Source of the DNA: JBDUDR01 sp040002845
GTDB taxonomy: Bacteria > Actinomycetota > Actinomycetes > Propionibacteriales > Nocardioidaceae
Assembly (NCBI GenBank): GCA_040002845.1
Contig: JBDUDR010000084.1
Coordinates: forward strand, 1-12,072
DNA length: 12,072 nucleotides
Direction: 5' to 3'
The notes beneath the pieces were generated by a model that saw only the letters and a program-made list of their open reading frames with translations, ran no database searches and was not told the DNA's origin. The translations under genes and the position numbers were made by a program. Below, one piece after another: positions 1 through 5,492 of the stretch. Each line of letters begins with the position of its first letter. Within the stretch, counting starts at the first letter, position 1.

Positions 1-402
1 GTCCATCCCCTGGTCCTTGTGGCTGTCGACAGAGCACCACAGCTCGTACGACCCCTTCTGCAAGGTGACCGTGAGCTGGGCGGACTCACCACCGTTGATG
101 GTAGGCGTTGCTTGCGAGTCGACACCGGGCCCTTTGATCGTGAGGTTGTGAGCGAACGACCCCTGGTTCTCGACATTGAACGTGTACGTCCCTGGGCTGA
201 ATGTGGAGGGGGACAGCGTGATCGAGAACTCCTTCTCGACGGCTGTCACCGGCGTGCCCTGTGAGGCGCTGGAGGAGGTTGACTCGCTCGGGGAGGTGCC
301 ATCGGAGCTGCTCGAGTCTCCGCCGCCGCAGCCGGACAGAAGCAACGCAGCCACCGCCGCGAACGCGAGACCCGTCCCGGTGATGTGTCTGCCTACCCTC
401 AT
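1..402 (-). CDS. Cupredoxin-domain lipoprotein (partial, C-terminus beyond window)
   Basis: A reading frame of 134 codons starts at the ATG at 402-400 and runs off the left edge. The start is preceded by GGGAGG about six bases upstream. The product begins with a lipoprotein signal peptide: basic residues near the N-terminus, a hydrophobic stretch at about 8-22 and the lipobox LLSGC with Cys25 as the acylation site. A Ser/Thr/Gly-rich linker (26-50) follows, then a beta-sandwich cupredoxin domain from about 52. The visible type 1 copper ligands fit the family pattern: His85 in SFAHN, then Cys123, His128 and Met133 with C-x4-H-x4-M spacing. The protein should sit on the outer face of the membrane and bind one copper ion, as an electron carrier or copper-binding protein. 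Its redox partner is unknown. The first 130 residues look intact. Family assignment is firm; the specific role is not. Confidence 0.86.
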   Translation of the reverse strand, partial: MRVGRHITGTGLAFAAVAALLLSGCGGGDSSSSDGTSPSESTSSSASQGTPVTAVEKEFSITLSPSTFSPGTYTFNVENQGSFAHNLTIKGPGVDSQATPTINGGESAQLTVTLQKGSYELWCSVDSHKDQGMD

Positions 403-518
403 CGCTGACCTCCCAGTGAGCTGTTGACTCGGAAAACGGTCCAAGCCGCGCGGCGGTTCATCCTGGCACACGGAGCAGCGACACGCTGTCGGTTTGGGGC
501 ACGCGCGACGTTGACGGC

Positions 519-923
519 TCAGTCAGAGGCTGCGAGGTAACCCGTGGCGAGCCGTTTCGGCGCGCGGGCGAGCCATGCCTCGACGAGCAACTCCTCGAGA
601 TCGGGCACCGTGATGCGGTCCAGGCGAACGAGAATCGCCGGGTAGCCGTCGAAGTGCGGCGTGGTGAAGTAGACCTGTGCATCGTCGGCCAGGAATGCCT
701 CCTTGACCCCCAGGTCCGGCACCCGGGCAGCGAGGATCGGCCCGTTGGGGGCGGCGCCTCCGAGTGCTTCGAGATCCGCCCGGCGCAGAGGTCTCTCCCA
801 CGCATACAGCTTGTCTTTGACCCGCCACTGCGGGATCTGGTCGGACGAGGCCCGCTCTTCCGTTTCGGGCAGCCTCATAGCGATCTGGCGTACATCGGTC
901 CAAGTGGCCATGGTCACGACCAT
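519..923 (-). CDS. MmcQ/YjbR family protein
   Basis: A 134-residue protein of normal length for the MmcQ/YjbR (DUF419) family. The fold is a small alpha/beta domain often described as a double-wing DNA-binding-like or CyaY-like domain; the biochemical role is not established. Family features include the N-terminal helix with RLPETEE (residues 17-23), the QWRVKDKLYAW segment (32-42) and the conserved core VKEAFLADDAQVYFTTPHFDGY (73-94) followed by a hydrophobic strand. The start at 923 has a G-rich stretch about ten bases upstream. A second in-frame ATG at 911 (MATWTDV) is equally compatible with the family and has a weaker ribosome site. The gene stands alone on the minus strand, and its upstream region holds the inverted repeat at 946-987. 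No defects are visible. Confidence 0.9.
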   Translation of the reverse strand: MVVTMATWTDVRQIAMRLPETEERASSDQIPQWRVKDKLYAWERPLRRADLEALGGAAPNGPILAARVPDLGVKEAFLADDAQVYFTTPHFDGYPAILVRLDRITVPDLEELLVEAWLARAPKRLATGYLAASD

Positions 924-945
924 AGGTCAACCGTCCCCCGCCGAA

Positions 946-987
946 GATGATGCATTGGGGTAGCCCGAACGACCCCGGTGCATCATC
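946..987. repeat. Near-perfect inverted repeat (16-base arms)
   Basis: The arms are GATGATGCATTGGGGT (946-961) and ACCCCGGTGCATCATC (972-987), separated by a ten-base loop. Fourteen of sixteen positions pair by Watson-Crick rules. In a plus-strand transcript the two remaining positions are U-G wobbles, so the RNA stem would be continuous; in a minus-strand transcript they become C-A mismatches. It lies between the divergent starts at 923 (minus) and 1039 (plus), where an operator or a 5'-leader hairpin is possible. There is no U-tract after it, so it is not a classical terminator. The GATGATGCA/TGCATCATC outer half-sites could bind a dimeric regulator; that is inference. Confidence 0.7.
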
Positions 988-1038
988 CTCTCTCGAATCG
1001 GCGTAGGAAGATGTCAACAACAGCCGGAGGAGGAAGTC

Positions 1039-1311
1039 GTGGCAGGTGTTGTCGTAGATATCTCGATGTCGCTGGACGGGTTCGTCGCGGGACCGGGTGA
1101 CGGACTTGGTCGCGGACTGGGCGAGGGTGGCGAGGCAGTCCACAACTGGGTCATGGGCGGTGCCTGGACGTATGACGACGGGACGCCCTTTCAGGCCTCG
1201 GGGGTCGACCGCGAGGTCATGGACGAGGTGTTCCCGAGCGACCGGCCACGGCTGCCTCCTCGCCGACGAGTACGACGAGGACTGGTCCAGGCTCTGGTGG
1301 GTCCGGCTTGA
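1039..1311 (+). pseudogene. 5' remnant of a dihydrofolate-reductase/RibD-C family gene
   Basis: A GTG start at 1039 follows a strong GGAGGAGG site (1026-1033). The first 65 codons match the N-terminus of the dihydrofolate-reductase-family (RibD C-terminal domain) proteins common in actinobacteria: VVVDISMSLDGFVAGP at residues 4-19, then HNWVMGGAWTYDDGTPF and GVDREVMDEVF (55-65). Homology stops abruptly at about 1233. The continuation to the stop at 1311 is Arg/Pro-rich and is an out-of-frame reading of a different gene (see 1235-1462). Full-length family members are about 180-220 residues and bind NADPH, so roughly two thirds of the domain is missing and the product should be inactive. The ribosome site appears intact, so a 90-residue fusion peptide could still be made. 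I read this as a deletion scar. Confidence 0.75.
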
Positions 1312-1462
1312 CGGCTCTGGTCGCATCGTCGAGGACTCGCGCGAGGCGGCAGCGGCCTTGACCGCGCTCGCACAGAAGTACCTGCAATACACCAGGCAAC
1401 CGCCCAGTGGCCCGGTACTTGCCCTAGAGGTCACCCGATTCAGCGGCTGGGCCGCTGAATGA
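1235..1462 (+). pseudogene. 3' remnant of an F420-type PPOX (split-barrel) oxidoreductase gene
   Basis: In the frame one base after that of the dihydrofolate-reductase remnant, the translation from about 1250 reads GCLLADEYDEDWSRLWWVR, then a helix rich in Ala and Glu, then KYLQY, and ends with GPVLALEVTRFSGWAAE before the TGA at 1460-1462. This matches what I know of the C-terminal half of the TIGR03668-type PPOX-class F420-dependent oxidoreductases, whose hallmarks are DEDWSRLWWVR, a KYPQY-like motif and a terminal I/V-x-V-x-x-(W/F)-SGW strand. The N-terminal half of the split barrel is absent. The frame has no family-like start, and an upstream ATG at 1097 lies inside the other gene. Together with the preceding remnant it forms an out-of-frame junction at about 1231-1240. 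Confidence 0.7.
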
Positions 1463-1484
1463 CGCCCTGGCGTACCTTGAAGGT

Positions 1485-1829
1485 GTGAGGGTTACGCAAG
1501 CCCGAAGGCCGGACGCATTGGCCGCGCTCGCCGCCGTCTTGGCGGTGGTCATGATGATCGTCTACGTCCTGCTCATGCGTCAGCAAGGCGACACGCCGCT
1601 GCTCTGGGTCCTGGGAGTGCTTGGTTGTGGCGCGCTCCTGTCGGCCTACGGTGCCTCGCGCACGCGGCCCCATAGACGAGTGGCACTTCTGGTGTCGGGC
1701 GCAATGCTGTCTGTGCTGGGTCTGCTGGCCATCCTGTCGATCGGACTTCCCATCGTGGTCGCGGGTGTCCTGTCTGTGGTGGCAGCGAGCATTCCCCGAT
1801 CGCCTCGTGATGTGCCAGCCCGGCGGTGA
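1485..1829 (+). CDS. Small four-helix membrane protein of unknown function
   Basis: A 114-residue frame beginning with GTG at 1485. I do not recognise the family. The sequence is strongly hydrophobic, with likely membrane segments at about 11-31, 38-58, 65-83 and 84-104, a short basic N-terminus and a basic C-terminal tail (PRSPRDVPARR). Basic loops at 59-65 (RTRPHRR) suggest a cytoplasmic loop between helices 2 and 3. The start is uncertain: the purine-rich GAAGG sits only one base before the GTG, too close for a normal site, so the gene could be leaderless or start at an internal codon such as the ATG at 1551. It begins 22 bases after the broken PPOX gene and ends 14 bases from the converging dodecin gene. 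Confidence 0.6.
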   Translation: MRVTQARRPDALAALAAVLAVVMMIVYVLLMRQQGDTPLLWVLGVLGCGALLSAYGASRTRPHRRVALLVSGAMLSVLGLLAILSIGLPIVVAGVLSVVAASIPRSPRDVPARR

Positions 1830-1843
1830 CGAGCCGTCGCAGC

Positions 1844-2047
1844 TCAGTCGGCTTGGTACTTGAAAGAGACGCTCAGCTTCGTCCTGAAGAGCACCTCATC
1901 GCCGGCGAGGTCAAGATCCTGCTGAACCACTTCGGCAACCCTCAGATCGCGGAGTGTCTGCCCTGCCTTCTTCACCGCGATGACCGCGGCATCCTCCCAC
2001 GACGTGCTGCTCGTGCCGACGAGCTCAATGACCTTGTATACGCTCAT
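1844..2047 (-). CDS. Dodecin family protein
   Basis: A 67-residue protein of exactly the size of dodecins, which form hollow dodecamers that store or buffer flavins (some members bind other ligands). The family pattern is clear: VYKVIELVGTSSTSWEDA at 3-20, TLRDLRVAEVVQQD at 31-44 and the last strand KLSVSFKY at 57-64. The start at 2047 has a good site, AGGGAGG, four bases upstream. The position that carries the flavin-stacking Trp in archaeal and mycobacterial dodecins (the L-x-W-x-E-V motif) is Val37 here (LRVAEV), so flavin binding of the classical type is doubtful. It lies 100 bases downstream of the PPOX gene on the same strand and may be cotranscribed with it. Confidence 0.92.
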   Translation of the reverse strand: MSVYKVIELVGTSSTSWEDAAVIAVKKAGQTLRDLRVAEVVQQDLDLAGDEVLFRTKLSVSFKYQAD

Positions 2048-2147
2048 GGTGCCTCCCTAACGGCGACTTGTCCTGAATCCTTGCAGCAAAAGCAGTCCGC
2101 TGACCAGGCCCCCGCGCTGCATCCCGAGACACACAGCCCCAGCTGCC

Positions 2148-2609
2148 TCACTCGTGAGCAGAGGCGGGCCCACCGGAGTCCGGGTCGATATAGACGACGC
2201 TCGTGCCGCCCGGATGAAGGTGCAGCCGTCGACCGCTGATCTGCTCTACGTGCAGCCGTACGACGTTCGGCCGCTGCTCTCGCGACCATGGATGCACGAG
2301 CTGAGCGAGCCGCGCCGCTTCCACGGGGTCACCGACTTCGCTCGCCCGTCCGGTCACAAGTACGCTCCACCCCGTACGCAAGGCGGGTTCGACGTCATCA
2401 CCCTCGAAGCTGAACCGGTGACCAGCACGTGCGGCAGCAAGCTTTGCGCCGGCGGCAGACCGGAAGATGATGTCGTCCTCCTCGATCGCGAAGTTGACCG
2501 GAAGGACGACCACTCGACCGTCCTCCGCGACCCACGCGCACCGACCCACGTCGAGGGTGCCCAGCAGATCCAGACACGTACTGCGGTCCAGGACTTCGAG
2601 GTCACCCAT
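2148..2609 (-). CDS. Pyridoxamine 5'-phosphate oxidase (PPOX) family split-barrel protein
   Basis: Starting at the ATG at 2609-2607 the product is 153 residues, normal for the single-domain split-barrel proteins related to pyridoxamine phosphate oxidase that bind FMN, F420 or haem. Characteristic elements are a short N-terminal helix with CLDLLGTLDVGRCAWV (12-27), VVVLPVNFAIE (33-43), the cofactor-phosphate segment FRSAAGAKL (49-57), FEGDDVEP (68-75), WSVLVTGRASEV (81-92) and the terminal ISGRRL strand (124-129). The start codon lies inside the end of the universal stress gene (eight-base overlap ATGGGTGA) and has no ribosome site of its own, so it is probably translationally coupled. Substrate and cofactor cannot be read from sequence. 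Pairing with a universal stress protein is common in actinobacterial hypoxia-response clusters. Confidence 0.85.
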   Translation of the reverse strand: MGDLEVLDRSTCLDLLGTLDVGRCAWVAEDGRVVVLPVNFAIEEDDIIFRSAAGAKLAAARAGHRFSFEGDDVEPALRTGWSVLVTGRASEVGDPVEAARLAQLVHPWSREQRPNVVRLHVEQISGRRLHLHPGGTSVVYIDPDSGGPASAHE

Positions 2610-3468
2610 GCGAGTGTGCGACGACGACCGGGCAGCTGGCGTGGTGGAGCACGCCGAGCGCTGACGATCCGACCAGCGCACCCGTGACCGGTCGATGTCG
2701 GCGACCACCGACGACCAGACACTGCGCCTCCTCGGCTTCCTCGAGGAGCCCGGCCACGACATGGCCGTGGTGAGGAAAGTGCGACACCCGTACGTCGGGG
2801 AACCTCTCCCGCCATGGCGCCGTCGCCTTGGCCGGAATCTCGGATGCCTCCACGCTCCAGCGCCGGAAGTCCCCGACGATCGACTTGGTGTCCCAGCCGT
2901 AGATGGACGCCACGTCCCACGCGTGTACGGCATGAATCCTCGTGCCCGTGCGGGCGGCGGTTTCGAAGGCGTACCTCAGCGCCGCTTCCGAACCCGTGGT
3001 GTCCTCCACCCCGACCACGATGGGCTCCTTGGCGTGCGCTGCCCGGTCCCAGCCCTCTGGCACCACCACGGACGGCACCGTCGATCGCGTCGCTGCGGCG
3101 GTGGAGACGGAGCCGAGCAGCAGTCGTGCGAACGTCCCTCTGCCTCGTCTGCCGAGCACCAGGAGCGAAGCGTCGCGACTGGCCTTGACCAACTCGGTTG
3201 CAGGCGCACCGATCTCCACTTCGGTGTGCGCCTGGATGCCCGGACGCTTCTCGACCTCGTGCTGAGCCCGCTCGAGGATCAACTTGACCTCGGCGTCGAT
3301 GGCACTTTCACTCAGGTAGCGGGTCCGTTTCAACTGTCCCTCGACCACATGCAGCAGCCGGAGCGGGAGGCCCAAACTGTATGCCTCCTCGGCCGCCCAG
3401 CCGAGTGCCGCATTGTTGGCCTCTGATCCGTCGATGCCCACGACGACAGACTGGCCACCCGTAGTCAT
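2602..3468 (-). CDS. Tandem-domain universal stress protein (UspA family)
   Basis: The start at the ATG at 3468 is chosen over upstream in-frame ATGs because GGGAGGA lies seven bases before it and the UspA fold begins at once (SVVVGIDGSEANNAAL at 7-22). The product is 288 residues with two Usp domains, about 7-138 and 149-284. Domain 1 has Asp13 and a complete nucleotide-binding motif G-x2-G-x9-G-S (Gly106, Gly109, Gly119, Ser120), so ATP binding is expected. Domain 2 starts with IVVGVEDTTGSEAAL, but its corresponding motif (244-258, GGRRHRPVTGALVGS) lacks the second glycine, so nucleotide binding there may be lost. Such tandem proteins are typical of dormancy and hypoxia regulons in actinobacteria. 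It overlaps the PPOX gene downstream and diverges from the broken nitroreductase gene across a 197-base promoter region. Confidence 0.93.
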   Translation of the reverse strand: MTTGGQSVVVGIDGSEANNAALGWAAEEAYSLGLPLRLLHVVEGQLKRTRYLSESAIDAEVKLILERAQHEVEKRPGIQAHTEVEIGAPATELVKASRDASLLVLGRRGRGTFARLLLGSVSTAAATRSTVPSVVVPEGWDRAAHAKEPIVVGVEDTTGSEAALRYAFETAARTGTRIHAVHAWDVASIYGWDTKSIVGDFRRWSVEASEIPAKATAPWRERFPDVRVSHFPHHGHVVAGLLEEAEEAQCLVVGGRRHRPVTGALVGSSALGVLHHASCPVVVAHSHG

Positions 3469-3557
3469 CGCTGATCCTCCCATCAGGTCGAGGTGTTTCA
3501 GCGACGATCCTGGCGGCCACGCTCCCGCCACGACAGTGCCGGCGGTCATGAAGCACC

Positions 3558-3571
3558 GGGCCCTTAGACCT
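3558..3571. promoter_or_regulatory. Candidate DosR-like box in divergent promoter
   Basis: The bases GGGCCCTTAGACCT match 10 of 14 positions of the mycobacterial DosR core GGGACTWWAGTCCC, keeping GGG, the C at position 5, the TTAG centre and CC at positions 12-13. It sits almost exactly midway between the universal stress gene (start 3468) and the nitroreductase start (3666), about 90 bases from each, in the promoter of two families that are DosR targets in mycobacteria. The match was made by eye. No regulator gene is in the window, so the assignment is tentative. Confidence 0.35.
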
Positions 3572-3665
3572 GCTGATGGTCCCGCGCATTCGGGCACATC
3601 GCCCGATGCGCAAGCAGCTCAAGCCGCTCAGACTGACAGCGGACCACCAGCTCGTGGAGGTCACG

Positions 3666-4413
3666 ATGTATGGGCACAACCTCAGCGAGAACGACGTCGA
3701 ACAGCTGCTGCGTGCGGCGATCGCCGCGCCCTCCATGCACAACACCCAACCCTGGCGGTTCCGGGTAACCGGCTCCACCGTCGATCTGGACGCGCTCAGG
3801 ACCGTCGCGGCTCAGGAAGGAGCCAGCCTGACAGTGCTTGCGCAATCCACGGTGCACCGGCTTCTGTTGCTGACCGGTGAGGCGGATGTGCTGGACAGTC
3901 TCGACGAGGACCGCCTCGAGGAGCGGTCAACTTGGGTCGGTGGGGTCCGCGCGGACGAAGGCATCCCCAGCTCGGCGTTGGGTCCCCGGCCCACGGAGCC
4001 TGGATCTCCGGTGCGCGAACTCAGGGTGCGCCACCAAGACAGCCACCGTCAGGCCGCCGAGTTCGAGCTGCACCCGACCCTGGCCATCTTGTCGACAGCC
4101 GGCGACTGGCCGGTCGACTGGCTCAACGCAGGCATGGCGTTGCAGCGCGTGCTCCTGACGCTGACCCGCCACGGGTTGAGGGCCTCCTTCCTCAACCCAG
4201 CCGCTCGAACGCCCGCACCTTCGGCTCTGGGTCGGCGAGCTGGTCCGGCCGGCCGGCCATCCCCACATGGTGCTCCGGGTGGGGCAGAGCGTGGCCACGC
4301 CGTGGGGGGCTCGGAAGGCCGCCGAGCCGACACCACGCCGCCCGCTGCACGCGTTCTACCTGCCGCCGACGTCCGGACCGGAATCTCAGGAATCACCGCG
4401 AGCGCCCGGCTGA
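3666..4413 (+). pseudogene. Acg-family nitroreductase, internally deleted and frameshifted
   Basis: A well-placed GGAGG (3656-3660) precedes the ATG at 3666. The N-terminus carries the FMN-binding signature of Acg-type nitroreductases (APSMHNTQPWRFRV, about residues 23-36). Directly after the next beta strand (GSTVDLDA) the translation jumps to a segment that in full-length proteins lies roughly 80-100 residues later (LRTVAAQEGASLTVLA). The following conserved parts are present (ADEGIPSSALG, HPTLAILSTAGDWPVDWLNAGMAL in two pieces). After ctcaac (4191-4196) one extra C at about 4197 shifts the frame; one frame over, the family C-terminus resumes (QPLERPHLRLWVGELV, then HPHMVLRVG and TPRRPLHAFY) and ends at TGA 4411-4413. 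Intact members are about 320-330 residues; here about 248 remain in two frames. The unshifted frame runs on to 4541 as an unrelated tail. Its end overlaps the converging acetate kinase gene by 28 bases. Confidence 0.8.
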
Positions 4414-5492
4414 TCCTGGGTCACCACCGACCGTACGAGCCGCGCGATCTCCAGGTCTTCGCGCGACTGCAGGACGAGTACGCGTACGGACGAGCCCGGC
4501 GAGCTGATGTCGACATCGCCGGCGGCAGCGTCGTTGAGTGACATGTCGATCGCCAGACCGAGATGAGCCAGCCGCTTGGCTGCGATCGCCCGGATCTGCG
4601 AGGAGTTTTCTCCCACTCCCCCGGTGAAGGTGACGGCGTCCAGACCCCCCATCGACACCGTCATCGCCGCCACCAGGGACGTGAGCCGGTGCACGTAAAC
4701 CGAGATGGCCAGCCCAGCCTCCGCATCCTCTGACTGCAGGAGCCGTTGCAGATCCCCCGTCGACTCGCTCAGACCGAGCAGACCCGACTGGTGCTCGAGC
4801 GCGTCGTTGACCTGCTCGATCGACAGGTCGGTGTGTCCCAAGAGCCACAGCACGAGGCCCGGATCTACCGAACCGGCCCTGGTGGCCATCACCAGACCCT
4901 CCAGAGGGGTGAACCCCATGGTGGTGTCGACCGAGCGTCCTCCCGACACGGCACACAGCGACGCTCCCGCACCGAGATGGCAGGTCACGAGGCGCAGATC
5001 CGCGAGCGGCCGGTCGAGCAACGCTGCGGCCCGTCGTGACGCGTACGCATGCGACAGGCCGTGGAAACCAAAGCGTCGCAGGTCCCAGCGCCGGCGCCAG
5101 CTTCCAGGCAGGGCATACGTCGACGCGGCCGCCGGGAGGTCGGCGTGGAAGGCGGTGTCGAAACACGCGACCGAAGGCACCCCCGAGAGCTCCTTTCGAG
5201 CCGCCCGGATCCCCGCCAGCGCACGCGGTTGATGCAACGGCGCCAACGACGTCAGCGACTCGATCTGAGCCTCCACGTCGTCGTCCACCACGACCGGCCC
5301 GGTGAACAGGCTGCCCCCATGCACGACCCGGTGGCCGACCGCGTGGATCCGCTCCTCGCCCGCAAGGTGACCGAGCACCCCCGTGCCGCCGTCCCAGTCG
5401 TCGATGTCGACACTTCTGGTGACGGCGTCATCGTCGGCCAGCACACGCAGCTTGAGGCTGGACGATCCGGCGTTGACGACGAGGACCGCCAT
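4386..5492 (-). CDS. ackA: Acetate kinase
   Basis: A 368-residue cytoplasmic kinase of the ASKHA fold that interconverts acetyl phosphate plus ADP and acetate plus ATP. The conserved residues are all visible: NAGSSSLK with Asn7, HRVVHGG with Arg55, CFDTAFH with the catalytic Asp112, FGFHGLSH with His144, the phosphate loop HLGAGAS with His172, DTTMGFTPLEGL and ATRAGSVDP with Arg205, and TGGVGEN with Glu295. It is somewhat shorter than the usual ~400 residues, largely through compact surface regions; no motif is missing. The start ATG overlaps the phosphoketolase stop by one base (TGATG), so the two are likely translationally coupled. It takes the acetyl phosphate made by phosphoketolase and yields ATP, the last step of this operon's pathway. 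The end overlaps the broken nitroreductase gene antisense. Confidence 0.96.
   Translation of the reverse strand: MAVLVVNAGSSSLKLRVLADDDAVTRSVDIDDWDGGTGVLGHLAGEERIHAVGHRVVHGGSLFTGPVVVDDDVEAQIESLTSLAPLHQPRALAGIRAARKELSGVPSVACFDTAFHADLPAAASTYALPGSWRRRWDLRRFGFHGLSHAYASRRAAALLDRPLADLRLVTCHLGAGASLCAVSGGRSVDTTMGFTPLEGLVMATRAGSVDPGLVLWLLGHTDLSIEQVNDALEHQSGLLGLSESTGDLQRLLQSEDAEAGLAISVYVHRLTSLVAAMTVSMGGLDAVTFTGGVGENSSQIRAIAAKRLAHLGLAIDMSLNDAAAGDVDISSPGSSVRVLVLQSREDLEIARLVRSVVTQDQPGARGDS

Noticed and set aside
523..1434. A 303-codon minus-strand frame across the YjbR gene and the chimera
   Set aside because: It is an alternative frame of real genes, with no family similarity and no ribosome site.
3469..3597. 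Upstream extension of the universal stress protein to 3597
   Set aside because: The added residues precede the Usp fold and overlap the presumed promoter; the ATG at 3468 has GGGAGGA in the right place.
3576..3665. Upstream in-frame extension of the nitroreductase (ATG at 3576)
   Set aside because: The extra 30 residues do not resemble the family, and the ATG at 3666 has an excellent ribosome site.
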